Shown: positions 1 to 8,623 of the stretch, piece by piece
Numbering within the stretch: the stretch's first letter is position 1
How the letters are laid out: each line of letters begins with the position of its first letter
Virus record (IMG/VR): IMGVR_UViG_3300032668_000108
Location: 1-29,399 of that record
Length of the DNA stretch: 29,399 bases
Source of the DNA: a virus
Reading direction: 5' to 3' (one strand)
Program-made: the position numbers and the translations under genes
The notes under the pieces: generated by a model
The model's input: the letters and a program-made list of their open reading frames with translations, nothing else
Database searches by the model: none
What the model was told of the DNA's origin: nothing

Positions 1-400
1 GTCGAACCTTGCCTTCTTCATAAATCAGGTTAATGCCTGTCTCTGGGACGTGCATGGTCTCTTCTCTCGACTCGCGAATAGCGCTTTCAATCGGAGATTC
101 TCCTTCTTCAACGTGACCACCGGGAAAGCCCCAGGTATCATCCTTGGTTCTTTTCATCCAGAGAATCCTTTCGCCGTCCGTGTAGACGATAAAAGCCACA
201 ATTTCAGAATCTGGCTCTTCCTTGAGGTCTCGTTTGTGTGATTGGATCTCTTCTTCAGTCAATTTCTCATCAACACCGTGAGATTTACGAGCATTGCTAT
301 AGGCAATTGCGACTGCCTGATTTTGCGGATATCCGCTCTTAACCAGCTCAGCAATGTTCGAGCTGATCGTCTCTTTTGAATAACCTTCTTTGAGGGGCAT
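1..400 (-). CDS. Nudix hydrolase-like protein with KEGYSKE-type N-terminus (partial)
   Basis: The C-terminus lies beyond the left window edge; 133 residues are visible. Residues 1-40 start [19 protein letters not shown] and continue through [15 protein letters not shown], a leader common at the start of phage proteins. From about residue 67 a Nudix fold begins, with a Nudix box [22 protein letters not shown]. The G-x5-E-x7-RE-x2-EE core is intact, but the usual Gly after the EE pair is Met. Nudix enzymes hydrolyse nucleoside diphosphates linked to another moiety; the substrate cannot be told from sequence. The ATG overlaps the stop of the upstream gene (TAATG), so it belongs to the late virion operon, where it may be a packaged enzyme or part of a larger fusion. 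Family call is firm, substrate unknown. Confidence 0.85.
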   Translation of the reverse strand, partial: MPLKEGYSKETISSNIAELVKSGYPQNQAVAIAYSNARKSHGVDEKLTEEEIQSHKRDLKEEPDSEIVAFIVYTDGERILWMKRTKDDTWGFPGGHVEEGESPIESAIRESREETMHVPETGINLIYEEGKVR

Positions 401-765
401 TAGATGATCCTCCCTGTCTGGAAAGGAATGTTCGTAACATTCAACAAAACGGTAGCTTCACGAGTGTTGCCCTCGTTAGTATCGAACAATGGCCGAATGG
501 TATAGATTTGATTGGTTGAGCCAGTTGGAACTACACCTTCAGAAATCTGGACAGATATGACTTTCCCGGCAAGTGCAGTGACTCCATCAGAAAATGTGAC
601 TGGAACTGTGTTTACGGCTGGAGCTGCAAAAACAAGCCCAGATTGATCTGCTGTTATTCCTAGAATTGAGGTAATAATCTCGCCAGCATCTAGCATATTG
701 GTGCAGTCAATGTCATACCAGATTGCCTCACTGGTCCGCTTTTCAAGAATGTAAGTGTTACTCAT
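400..765 (-). CDS. Putative phage fibre-tail adaptor-like virion protein
   Basis: 121 residues, beta-rich, no membrane segment. The N-terminal third ([20 protein letters not shown] followed by a short ILGITAD segment) resembles small phage proteins that connect fibres to the tail, in which a D-x-T-x-x-L-x-x-GE-x-I pattern is common. The gene starts inside the end of the repeat-protein gene (8 nt overlap) and its TAA overlaps the ATG of the Nudix gene, so the three are translationally coupled. The placement next to fibre-like genes fits a structural connector. The family name is recalled from pattern similarity and should be treated as tentative. Confidence 0.55.
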   Translation of the reverse strand: MSNTYILEKRTSEAIWYDIDCTNMLDAGEIITSILGITADQSGLVFAAPAVNTVPVTFSDGVTALAGKVISVQISEGVVPTGSTNQIYTIRPLFDTNEGNTREATVLLNVTNIPFQTGRII

Positions 766-2212
766 TCGGTCTCCAATAATTCAATCTGGGAGGCATTTCC
801 CAATAGTCTGGTCTGGAAAGTATGCAACCGCACCAATAATCCGGTCTTGGGACAAGATGCCACACTTTTTCCGATTTGTTGAAGATCGGAGCGCAAGTGT
901 AGATATCAACGACATTGCCACTTTCAACCACCACAACCACAACATAGACTGATTCATCCTGAGCATCTATGGCGTGACCAAATTCATCAATTTGAACCGC
1001 TGCCGTAAGTAGCTGAGACTGTATGTCTATTGCATTGGCTTCTTCAGCTACTATAACCGAAGAAATCATGTTTTGAGGATAAAAATCGGCCATTTGGCTA
1101 GATTCCACCTGCTGAACGAATGCGGTCATTTGCTCGGATATTGAATCTTTGGCAAATCCAGATTCAGAAATGGCCAGTAAAGCCGTGAGCAATTCTGAGA
1201 ACTGATCGCTTGCTTTGTTCGTTTCAGTCACGGTTACGAAAGCCGTCACGTTTTCAGTGACAACATCCTTCAGTGATCCAGCCTCAACAATGAATACTGG
1301 GGCTGTCATGTTTTCTGAAACCACATCTGAAGCTCTAGCTGATTCAGATACGCTATTAGGCGCGGTCATCTGTTCTGAAGTTGAGTCAGAAGACGAGGCT
1401 TGTGCCGACTCTGAAATGGTTACTCCATCGACGGCATTCTCTGACACCACATCAACAGCCTTTACTACTTCCAATAGGCTTATAGGAGCGGTCATAGCCT
1501 CATTAGCAGAGTCAGACAAAAGAGCGGATTCCACAACAGCGTTCGGAGCCGTCATATTTTCAGACGTTGAATCTTTTGCGTTTATTGCATCAGCAAGCGA
1601 AAGCGGAGAGGTCATTTGTTCAGAAACAGAATCAACCGCTTGTCCAGAATCGGTTGCAGAAACCGGAACACTTACCGAAACGCTTTCTCTTTCTGCGCTA
1701 AGTGTCTGTTCCGAAATGGAAATAGGAGCTGTCATGTTTTCTGATACCGAATCAGAAGAAATAGCAGCCTCAGAGACGTTTACTGCATCCGTTGAATTCT
1801 GTGATACCAAATCAGTTGAAACCGTGACTTCAGTCAGTGAGACGGCATCAGTGCTATTTTGAGAAACAGAATCAGATATTGCTGCACTTTCCAACACTGA
1901 CTGAGGAGCAGCCATTGATTCTGATTGGCTGTCATTTAGGCTTTCAAATTCCAAAATTGAAATTGGCGCGGTCATATTCTCTGATGCTGCATCATTGGCA
2001 GCAGCAGATTCAATTATGGATAATGCAGAGTTCGTATTTTGAGAAGCTGAATCATTTATCTGTGCATTTTCTAGGGAATAAACAGCATCAACAGAATTTT
2101 GAGAGGTACTATCGTTTGATGTAACGGAATCAGCAACATTCGCAATGAAATATACCTTTTGGGAAGGATTCCCGCTTATTGAGTTGTAGGAGAATGGAGC
2201 AATCCCGAGCAT
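758..2212 (-). CDS. Repeat virion protein with twenty 20-residue repeats
   Basis: 484 residues. Residues 34-435 consist of twenty consecutive units of 20 residues (one unit of 22), each opening with Asp and following the pattern D-S-x-S-E-N-M-T-A-P-I-S-I-x-E-S-A-x-x-S. Units in the N-terminal and middle part are regular, and the last five drift. The tail carries three short echoes of RPDYW/RLNYW near residues 455-481 plus a CGC. Composition is Ser/Thr/Glu/Ala-rich with almost no aromatic residues in the repeats, suggesting an elongated solenoid or fibre. It sits between fibre-related genes in the late operon, so a tail appendage or decoration role is inferred. The start uses AAAGG 8 nt upstream. 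No known family name can be given with confidence. Confidence 0.8.
   Translation of the reverse strand: MLGIAPFSYNSISGNPSQKVYFIANVADSVTSNDSTSQNSVDAVYSLENAQINDSASQNTNSALSIIESAAANDAASENMTAPISILEFESLNDSQSESMAAPQSVLESAAISDSVSQNSTDAVSLTEVTVSTDLVSQNSTDAVNVSEAAISSDSVSENMTAPISISEQTLSAERESVSVSVPVSATDSGQAVDSVSEQMTSPLSLADAINAKDSTSENMTAPNAVVESALLSDSANEAMTAPISLLEVVKAVDVVSENAVDGVTISESAQASSSDSTSEQMTAPNSVSESARASDVVSENMTAPVFIVEAGSLKDVVTENVTAFVTVTETNKASDQFSELLTALLAISESGFAKDSISEQMTAFVQQVESSQMADFYPQNMISSVIVAEEANAIDIQSQLLTAAVQIDEFGHAIDAQDESVYVVVVVVESGNVVDIYTCAPIFNKSEKVWHLVPRPDYWCGCILSRPDYWEMPPRLNYWRPNE
908..2113 (-). repeat. Tandem 60-bp coding repeat, about 20 units
   Basis: The 20-residue repeat of the overlapping protein corresponds to a 60-bp period at DNA level. 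Units share blocks coding SENMTAPIS and ESA but are diverged by synonymous and replacement changes, so this is an old repeat under protein-level selection rather than a recent slippage product. One unit (residues about 254-275) has a 6-bp insertion coding extra serines. Confidence 0.85.
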
Positions 2213-2223
2213 TTATAATGCCT

Positions 2224-2538
2224 TTAAACCGTGGATGATTCTGCATTTGCCGGAATCTGAGCTACTCCATCAATGTATACAATGGGGGGAACATGATTGT
2301 TCCAAGCATCAAGAGCGGACTGAAAAGGAGAAAAATCGGTGAAGGATTCATTGGGAGCTTTAGTGAATTTGTCTCCATCAAAGATTTCCTTGTATTCGAT
2401 GATTCCTGCAGTCCCATACCATTGAACCGCATGAATCGAAGAATCAATGCTGAAGGTTAGATTGTTATAGCCAACACCATTTACATACACGCTCTGGTCA
2501 TCTGCAATGATGGCAATCTTGCTAGTTGAATCAGCCAC
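2224..2538 (-). CDS. Conserved phage hypothetical, tail-fibre neighbourhood
   Basis: 104 residues, soluble. The sequence DDQSVYVNGVGYNNLTF, then a segment with HAVQWYGTAGIIEYKE, matches a type of small protein often found next to tail-fibre genes in phages (a short first strand naming V-NG, a W-x-x-x-x-G-x-IE core and an N-E-x-I/F-T-D-x-x-P-x motif). Its function is unknown; association with the fibre or baseplate is inferred from position only. It starts 8 nt inside the end of the upstream gene. Confidence that it is a real gene is high and functional knowledge is low. Confidence 0.8.
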   Translation of the reverse strand: MADSTSKIAIIADDQSVYVNGVGYNNLTFSIDSSIHAVQWYGTAGIIEYKEIFDGDKFTKAPNESFTDFSPFQSALDAWNNHVPPIVYIDGVAQIPANAESSTV

Positions 2539-2824
2539 TTAATAGCCTCCCATTTTGGTGAATAGTAGCAAGCAGCACTTGTTGGCTAGATTCATTTGAT
2601 TTAACCATTTCATTTCTAAATGACTCAACTGCTGCCCCGGTTTGTCGTTGCATCTGGCTATTTTCAATTAAAAGGACCGGAATCCATGAAATAGCACAAT
2701 CCCATTCATCGACAGGTTCCCCTGTGTTTGGATTTTGTCCCCTGAGTTTTACAAAAAAATTGCACTCTAGTTTTTTGCATTCGCCTTGAACAAAAGGGCA
2801 AAAATTTCCTTTTTCGATTTTCAT
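2531..2824 (-). CDS. Conserved small phage protein with N-terminal cysteines
   Basis: 97 residues. Four cysteines (CPF, CKKLEC and a later WDC) fall within the first 45 residues and could bind a metal. The stretch DEWDCAISWIPVLLIEN followed by QRQTGAAVESFRNEMVK is a conserved pattern in small proteins of many tailed phages, usually located among tail genes. The C-terminal half looks helical. Biochemical role unknown. It lies between the large fibre gene and another small fibre-neighbour gene with an 8 nt overlap. The start codon is preceded by AAGGAAAA. Confidence 0.8.
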   Translation of the reverse strand: MKIEKGNFCPFVQGECKKLECNFFVKLRGQNPNTGEPVDEWDCAISWIPVLLIENSQMQRQTGAAVESFRNEMVKSNESSQQVLLATIHQNGRLLSG

Positions 2825-2832
2825 GTTTTCCT

Positions 2833-5046
2833 TTAATTTTTGGTTGCAATAATCACATCAACATAAGAAACAGCAAGGTTAATTGATGAGGCCGTAAGGG
2901 TGTGGCTGTGTGATGTACCGCCTCCAGTGTTCGTCGTTGAGATGCCTGTGTAAGCGCCACCCGTTGATCCACTTGCAGTAACCGATGACTGTCCATTTGA
3001 CCCATTGACTACTTGCTGTCCAGTAAACTGCACGGCTGAATGTCCATGGCTCGGATCTGAAATCCCGTGGTTATGTGCTGGGATCTGCGAGGAAGATAGG
3101 GTTGTGCCATCCGTTGAGCCCGTCACGGCTTGAGAAGCAAAAGCCGTAGTGAATGCTACTGAACCGCCCGATCCAGCCGTTCCGCTCACTACGCGCAATG
3201 CAACGTTGTTGTAAGTTGTAACTTTTGTCCATCCAGTCGGAGCAGCGGTCTGCTGGAAAGTCATAGCCGTTCCAGATGGCAAACATGCCCATGCGACAGA
3301 TGATGGGATCGTGCCTATCAGATTTCCCGCCGTTAAAGATGTGAGATTAGCCCCAGATACTGCGCCAAATAATCCACTCCAAGTTCCAGAAGTGACAGTT
3401 CCGGTTGTCGTAAGGCTTGATGACCCCGCAAGAGGAGAAGCCCCGAGCGTATTGTAAGAAATCGTCTGGGCTGCTGAACCGTTATAGGTTGTTCCTGAAG
3501 CTGCACCCGCACCGACATTGTTGAAAGTAACGGCATTCGTTACGGACCCTGCTGATCCAGTGGTATTTTGGTTCAGGGTTGGGATATCGGCAGAAACAAT
3601 GGCCCGGAAAGTTGGAGCGCCTGTCGAGCCATTTGGAGCAGCTAGGAAATAGTTCGCGGTTTTAGATGCGTATGGATTGATCGAATCACCATAAGCCGTG
3701 GCAAGAGTCCATGACACTGCAGCTGATCCATTAAAGCTTGATCCACTTAATCCCGTTCCTGCTGAATGCGAGTTAGCAACGCTCCCAGCTTGTCCCGTAG
3801 TGTTTTGGTTAAACGTTGGCCAAGTAAACGTGCCAGTACTGAAATTTCCCGATTGTGGCGTTCCAAGAATTGGGGTTACTAAAGTTGGGCTTGTGGTCAG
3901 AGCAAAGTTTCCTGAACCTGATACTGCATTTCCAAGAGCCGTTTGGACTCCTGCTCCAAGCGCCGTTAAACCAGTCCCACCATAAGCCGTTCCTATTGTG
4001 GACCCATTCCATGCTCCAGCGTAAATAGCCCCAGCATTGTTAATGGCAAAAGCCTTAGTGCCTCCCGAATATGTCCAAATGTCAATCAAGTCGGCAATTT
4101 GGGAGGAACTGTACCCATAAAGCTGAAGCACATTAGATGATGTGCTGAATGCGGTGAAAGATACGGGGCTAATGATGTTCGATCCCAGCGTGTAGACGTT
4201 TCGGACAGAGGCAAAAATAATCCCCGTTGAGGAACCGCCTACAACCACGAATCCTGCACGAACCGCATAGAACGGGCTTGCCGGTTGAATCGTAGTCAAT
4301 GCGCCAGCCGTGGTTGGGGACAGGTAAAGAGTCTGCCCCGCAGTCATGCCTGTAGTGTTGTAGCTGAAAATTTCCCCAAGGATGACAACAATGCCGGTCG
4401 ATCCATTGGCAATGGATTGCCCCGTAATGCCGACCATGTTTGCGGTTGACTGTGATGTAGCGATAGCAGGGGTGATGTAAGGATAATTACCGCTGCTTCC
4501 ACCGCTCAAGTAGACAGCCGTTCCTGCTGGAATAGTTGAGCCTGTGTTGTTGTAGCAAACTTGATCGACTTGCTGCCCTATATTGATCTCATAGCCGGTA
4601 GCATTGTAATAAGACAAGCTGTCTTTGGTTTGGTCATACCAGACCAATCCGGTTGCAGCGGTTGGATTCGATGATTGAGGGCTAAATGTTAAATAAGGGT
4701 TTCCCCCGGCATCAACATATCCAGAGGCATCCAAATTGACAGATTTCCCTGCAGGATAGTCCACCCATACGTTTTGAATCCCGCTGCTGAAGTTCGTTAA
4801 TGAACCCGCATTAGATGAAGCAAGAACCGTAGTTCTGGCAAGCGTGTTGCCCGTGGATGAATACGTCCCAAGACCTACTTCCCAGTTGGCCCCAACTTGA
4901 TCGGCTATTGCGTAAAAAGTGGTATTTCCGTTACCAATACCAGCCAAAAAAGTTTGAAACCCGCTCACTGCTCCGAGGAGGGTTACTGTACCCGTCCCCG
5001 GAGAACTGCAGGTTTCTTGGACTCTATCTGCAAGGATTAGAGTCAT
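2833..5046 (-). CDS. Large tail fibre protein with His-rich tip
   Basis: 737 residues. The N-terminus (MTLILADRVQETCSSPGTGT, then GAVSGFQTFLAGIGNGNTTFYAI) is the attachment-type module of many phage fibre proteins: a virion-anchoring beta domain with the ADRV-x-ET-x(5)-GTGT signature. The middle is long and Gly/Ser/Thr/Asn-rich with repeated NQNTTGxAGSV segments, as in trimeric fibre shafts. The C-terminus carries QIPAHNHGISDPSHGHS and later GTSHSHTLT, the H-x-H clusters that bind metal along the tips of trimeric fibres. It probably binds the host receptor. It stands apart from the second fibre gene near the baseplate genes. No frameshift was seen. Confidence 0.88.
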   Translation of the reverse strand: MTLILADRVQETCSSPGTGTVTLLGAVSGFQTFLAGIGNGNTTFYAIADQVGANWEVGLGTYSSTGNTLARTTVLASSNAGSLTNFSSGIQNVWVDYPAGKSVNLDASGYVDAGGNPYLTFSPQSSNPTAATGLVWYDQTKDSLSYYNATGYEINIGQQVDQVCYNNTGSTIPAGTAVYLSGGSSGNYPYITPAIATSQSTANMVGITGQSIANGSTGIVVILGEIFSYNTTGMTAGQTLYLSPTTAGALTTIQPASPFYAVRAGFVVVGGSSTGIIFASVRNVYTLGSNIISPVSFTAFSTSSNVLQLYGYSSSQIADLIDIWTYSGGTKAFAINNAGAIYAGAWNGSTIGTAYGGTGLTALGAGVQTALGNAVSGSGNFALTTSPTLVTPILGTPQSGNFSTGTFTWPTFNQNTTGQAGSVANSHSAGTGLSGSSFNGSAAVSWTLATAYGDSINPYASKTANYFLAAPNGSTGAPTFRAIVSADIPTLNQNTTGSAGSVTNAVTFNNVGAGAASGTTYNGSAAQTISYNTLGASPLAGSSSLTTTGTVTSGTWSGLFGAVSGANLTSLTAGNLIGTIPSSVAWACLPSGTAMTFQQTAAPTGWTKVTTYNNVALRVVSGTAGSGGSVAFTTAFASQAVTGSTDGTTLSSSQIPAHNHGISDPSHGHSAVQFTGQQVVNGSNGQSSVTASGSTGGAYTGISTTNTGGGTSHSHTLTASSINLAVSYVDVIIATKN

Positions 5047-5052
5047 AAAGTT

Positions 5053-5286
5053 TTACTCTGTTGGAGCTGAAAGATCAGGAGCAGGAGGTTCGACAGCAAC
5101 CACCGGGGTTGCCTCTAACTCGCTCTGCTCAAAATAACGCTGCTGTTGAGTTCCGTCTGCAGCAACATAGCCGACCAAAACCGTAACGTTGCCCGTATTT
5201 GGATCAAATCCAAATCCAAGAACCGTTCCCTGAATTGGAGGAGGAAGAATTTGAGTTACGGCTTCGCCTTGAACAAAATTAACCAT
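5053..5286 (-). CDS. Small virion-operon protein, unknown
   Basis: 77 residues from the chosen ATG, which has AAGGGG seven nucleotides upstream; an in-frame ATG further upstream would overlap the preceding gene and lacks such a site. The protein begins MVNFVQGEAVTQILPPPIQG, has a beta-rich core with GFGFDPNTGNVTVLVGYV and ends in a Pro/Ala/Glu-rich tail. It looks like a small single-domain beta protein. It lies between a virion protein and the large fibre and could be an accessory fibre or decoration protein, but no family was recognised. Confidence 0.75.
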   Translation of the reverse strand: MVNFVQGEAVTQILPPPIQGTVLGFGFDPNTGNVTVLVGYVAADGTQQQRYFEQSELEATPVVAVEPPAPDLSAPTE

Positions 5287-5296
5287 GATCGACCCC

Positions 5297-6136
5297 TTAC
5301 ATTGATAGAGTATAAGAAACCTGAACAATGTTTCCACTGTTTACAGGCTGTGCGCCACCCGTGAAGAAACCAGCAGAGAGTAGCGTTCCAGCCGTACTCA
5401 TCAACGTGGCAACTGCACCCGTACCGAATACCAAGAATGCACCCTCAAGCGTTCCGGCGCTGGTCATCGTATAGCTTACTGCAGCGGACGTTGAGATAGA
5501 CCCAGAAGCAGCAGTTCCGAAGCTTGGAGCAATACGAGCTGCAAAGGTTGGCGCGTTTGTTGAACCTGCTTCAGTCCATAGGCTGTGTGAGGCCATCGTG
5601 TCATTGATGCGGGTAGCTGAAGAGGTCGTAACGTTACCGCCCGTGATGGTCATCGTAAGGCCAGAAACGATTGTAAAGTTAAGCGTGGTTCCGGTCGTTC
5701 CGGTCGTTGCCAAGAACGTACCATTCAGGGCAGCGAATGAGCCCGTACCTGCAGCGGAGGCAATCGTAAACGTATCACCGGGGAGCAAGCCGTGAGCTGC
5801 TGCCGTGGTCAGAGATACCGCGCCCGTTCCAGTCGTGTAAGTACCGCTGGAAATAGTTGTTGACAACGGAGTCCAGCCAACTGAAGAAATCATGCCCATA
5901 TAGGGGCCAACCACCGTATAACCTGAACCCGTCAAACCAGTCTGAAGCAACAGGTTTTTGCCGACATAAGTGACAACGTTCTTAACGTCATCTTCCCAAA
6001 GCAGCGGACCGCCTTCAAATTCAAAGCACTTAAAGTGGTAAGTGCCATGTATACCAATAGATTCCCCAAGGGAAGCATTGGCGCAAATCGAAGCAATAGA
6101 TGCTTCTAGTGCGTTTGTTTTTTCGCTAGATTTCAT
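5297..6136 (-). CDS. Conserved phage virion protein
   Basis: 279 residues. After a short helical start, residues 28-65 contain YHFKCFEFEGGPLLWEDDV and then a V-G-K-N-LLL motif. This order (a beta pair resembling 'tVtc.d.dG.v.W.d...N.vv..Gkn.ll') is common in phage structural proteins of unknown role. The remainder is Thr/Ser/Gly-rich with predicted beta strands, including a section GDTFTIASAAGTGSFAALNG that resembles adhesin-like modules. It sits between the head-morphogenesis gene and fibre genes, with GAGGA before the ATG. Structural role is likely; exact location in the virion is unknown. Confidence 0.75.
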   Translation of the reverse strand: MKSSEKTNALEASIASICANASLGESIGIHGTYHFKCFEFEGGPLLWEDDVKNVVTYVGKNLLLQTGLTGSGYTVVGPYMGMISSVGWTPLSTTISSGTYTTGTGAVSLTTAAAHGLLPGDTFTIASAAGTGSFAALNGTFLATTGTTGTTLNFTIVSGLTMTITGGNVTTSSATRINDTMASHSLWTEAGSTNAPTFAARIAPSFGTAASGSISTSAAVSYTMTSAGTLEGAFLVFGTGAVATLMSTAGTLLSAGFFTGGAQPVNSGNIVQVSYTLSM

Positions 6137-6137
6137 G

Positions 6138-6965
6138 TTAGTCCTCTAAATCAAAGTTGATGACAGGTTTACAAATGCAACGGCAGTAGGGCAAATCTCC
6201 CGGCAACCCTCGAACTTCCTCACCGTACATTACACCAATAACAGGAGGATCGTCGAAGGAATACTCATTCCCCGACATTCTAATATGGTTAAGCCTTGGT
6301 TCTTTGCTCCCGCCAGTATGCACCCAAATAAACTTCTTTACTCCCAATGACTTGAGGCGAGAAGTATTTATCGACTGATACGATTTGCGCGTTTGATCTA
6401 AAGCGACATTTCGCGCATGGCGTATGTTCCCATTGTATTTCTTTGTGAGGAATGGTACTAGGTCTTCCATTCCCTTTCCGGTCGTAATGCTTCGCATGAC
6501 CTGACCACCGACCTCAGACAGGTATTTTTGAGGTATCAGCTTGATGAGCCCAGCAGCTTCCTGAGTGCTGGCTTTTATAACGTCATCTATCTGTTCATTC
6601 CGAAATGACGTGTCAATGGTAAAGTCTTCGCTTGCTTCCCTGAGAGATAGGCCCAGAGTTACAGTAGAGTTGCGGACTGTCCGCTCAATCATCCGGTCGG
6701 TTGATTCTTTGGCCACTTTGTTGAATCTCTTAGTCCATTTGGCCATTAGGTAATTCATGAGGATTCGGGCTTGGCTGGAGATTGAGGCATCCTCAGCAAA
6801 TCCGAATTTGTTCTCTTTGAAGAGTTTTTTCAGCTCCCGCTCAACATCACGGGACATAAGCTCGATAAGGTTTATCGTTGGCTTGGCATAGTCAGAGGCT
6901 ATGCTTGCGTTAGGACGCAAAGCACTCCCAACCAAGCCATCAATTTTATTCTTGCGCTTTGCCAT
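6138..6965 (-). CDS. Head morphogenesis protein (SPP1 gp7 / Mu gpF-like)
   Basis: 275 residues from the chosen ATG ([12 protein letters not shown]); an alternative ATG 42 nt upstream would give 289 residues and a 62 nt overlap with the portal gene instead of 20 nt. The C-terminal half carries the family hallmark: [13 protein letters not shown], then [20 protein letters not shown], then a PP-V patch, PGDLPYCRC and a final P-V strand. Proteins of this family are minor head proteins that associate with the portal and help capsid assembly or DNA ejection. The position directly downstream of portal is the classic order. Strong family assignment. Confidence 0.9.
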   Translation of the reverse strand: MAKRKNKIDGLVGSALRPNASIASDYAKPTINLIELMSRDVERELKKLFKENKFGFAEDASISSQARILMNYLMAKWTKRFNKVAKESTDRMIERTVRNSTVTLGLSLREASEDFTIDTSFRNEQIDDVIKASTQEAAGLIKLIPQKYLSEVGGQVMRSITTGKGMEDLVPFLTKKYNGNIRHARNVALDQTRKSYQSINTSRLKSLGVKKFIWVHTGGSKEPRLNHIRMSGNEYSFDDPPVIGVMYGEEVRGLPGDLPYCRCICKPVINFDLED

Positions 6966-8616
6966 TTTTGGGCTTACGTCCTCTGCGTGGTTTTTGTAAG
7001 GCTGCATCTTCAGTCATGCAATCTTCTTCTTTTGCCTCTTCCACTTTTTCAGGTTCGATTTGCCCTTGGTCAGAATCATTCACGCTCATATAGTCATTGA
7101 AAGCTTTCTCTGAGGCTTCTTCCTGCTCCTCATCATCAAACGGATCTTCATTGAGGATTCCAAGTTCGTCATAACCGCTTTCTTTATCGGTTGCTAGTCT
7201 TTGTCTCTCGTCTTCGCTGCTAATAGCTCCAGATTCAATAAGCACCTGACCAGTTTGAGCCTTCATCATATTGGTCCGAGCCAGTTCTTCAGCCGTTGGG
7301 GTATCAAGTGGCAACCAGTTAATAGACAGCTCGAAGCTGAACTTCTTTTTAAGTTGGGGTTCAACATAAGACTTCATTACCAAACGATGATGACGGTTTA
7401 GGAATGGCGTAAGGTCATTTTCTTGGATGGATTCGAGCAGTTCGTGATAACTAGCCTCTTCATATTCGCCCGTAGCATTAAAGCCTTTAGGAGAGGTTCC
7501 AAGCAGCTTGGTAGCGGGTACGCCAGCGATTGCAGCAACTAGTTGATACTGAGTCATGATAAGAGCGTCAAAGTCAGCAAGACTAGTATCAAATTGCTGG
7601 AATTCGTCTGCTTCCTTATCACCAAGTTTAATTCCGTAGTTGTCGCGATACGCTGCCCATTGTTGGAGTCGGCTAATAGCTGCTGTAGTGTCTGACATCA
7701 CAGCTTCCATATCGGTCAACCAGACAGTTGTGCGCTTCGACATAGCCAACTGAGGAGCTTCATTTGAAGTTCTCTCTGCAGCGTATACACGCTCCATGAT
7801 CTGCTGAGTTAAAGGTACACCGCCATAAATGTACATTGGCTTTAGTACGTCTACGGGCTCAGCATGACGGAAAATAATTAAATGACTTCTATGGATCTTC
7901 TTCCCGTTTATGATCCAGTAGGTTGGCTCGTAGAAGTGAAGCGTGTCAGGTTGACTTGAAGCAGCATTATCAAGCCAAGGAGCAGTCCAGTAGGGATCAA
8001 CCTGCACAATGCCCTTGTAGCTGTTTGGCGTAACACCGTCGATATTGAATGGTTTCTCATAGTATTGCGGATCAGTCGATTGGACCTTGAACATCGCAAT
8101 TCGAATACCGAAGATGCGACCCTTGCGGATGAACTCCCGCATTTTGAATTTGACATTAAACGCTCGGTCGTAAGCTTTGAGGATTTTGTAAGCATCGGGG
8201 TCCAGCTCGTCTCCATTATCCGTTGCTATGTTGTAGCCTTTACGAATGGCATCGTCTCCGGGCATTGCGCAAGCTTTGTTGATGAGCCAGTTCTGAGCCA
8301 GAATCCCGCAAAGCTGGGCCCCAATGAACCCTTGGGTTGCATACCATCCAACCACTGCTTCGGATACGGTATTGATTCCACCGTTGGGATAGTACATTTT
8401 GAAAGCAGCAACTCCATTGCTGGAGTCATCCATTGCAAACTCGCCATGAAGGGCTGGCTGCTCTTTCTGAAGGGAAACTATTCTATCGTTTAAGGCAAAC
8501 TTTGCTGCGTCTGGGTCTAAAGCGTCAAAGGTATGTGTGCTAAAAAGGCTATTTTTAACCTTTTGCGTTTGTGGCTCTTCGGGAGCCTTGGCTTTCTTTT
8601 TGAAACAGTTGAACAT
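6946..8616 (-). CDS. Phage portal protein (DUF1073 family)
   Basis: 556 residues from the ATG giving [15 protein letters not shown], which has AGGGG six to seven nucleotides upstream and leaves a 7 nt gap after terminase. Recognisable features include [20 protein letters not shown] near residue 110, [21 protein letters not shown]-like wing sequences and [20 protein letters not shown] followed by [14 protein letters not shown], typical of portal proteins of the DUF1073 (Acb1-like N-terminal) type. The C-terminal 90 residues are acidic and Lys-rich, probably disordered. It forms the dodecameric DNA channel of the capsid vertex. It follows terL and precedes the gpF-like gene as expected. Confidence 0.92.
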   Translation of the reverse strand: MFNCFKKKAKAPEEPQTQKVKNSLFSTHTFDALDPDAAKFALNDRIVSLQKEQPALHGEFAMDDSSNGVAAFKMYYPNGGINTVSEAVVGWYATQGFIGAQLCGILAQNWLINKACAMPGDDAIRKGYNIATDNGDELDPDAYKILKAYDRAFNVKFKMREFIRKGRIFGIRIAMFKVQSTDPQYYEKPFNIDGVTPNSYKGIVQVDPYWTAPWLDNAASSQPDTLHFYEPTYWIINGKKIHRSHLIIFRHAEPVDVLKPMYIYGGVPLTQQIMERVYAAERTSNEAPQLAMSKRTTVWLTDMEAVMSDTTAAISRLQQWAAYRDNYGIKLGDKEADEFQQFDTSLADFDALIMTQYQLVAAIAGVPATKLLGTSPKGFNATGEYEEASYHELLESIQENDLTPFLNRHHRLVMKSYVEPQLKKKFSFELSINWLPLDTPTAEELARTNMMKAQTGQVLIESGAISSEDERQRLATDKESGYDELGILNEDPFDDEEQEEASEKAFNDYMSVNDSDQGQIEPEKVEEAKEEDCMTEDAALQKPRRGRKPKNGKAQE

Positions 8617-8623
8617 AAAACCC

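Noticed and set aside
1215-1862. 215-residue open frame on the plus strand opposite the repeat protein
   Set aside because: It mirrors the 60-bp repeat and has no ribosome site or recognisable fold; the minus-strand repeat protein is coupled to its neighbours.
908-2113. Possible CRISPR array because of regular 60-bp spacing
   Set aside because: Units vary throughout and translate in one frame as a 20-residue protein repeat; there are no constant repeats separated by unique spacers.
8065-8493. 142-residue plus-strand frame opposite the portal gene
   Set aside because: Shadow of the portal coding sequence without motifs.
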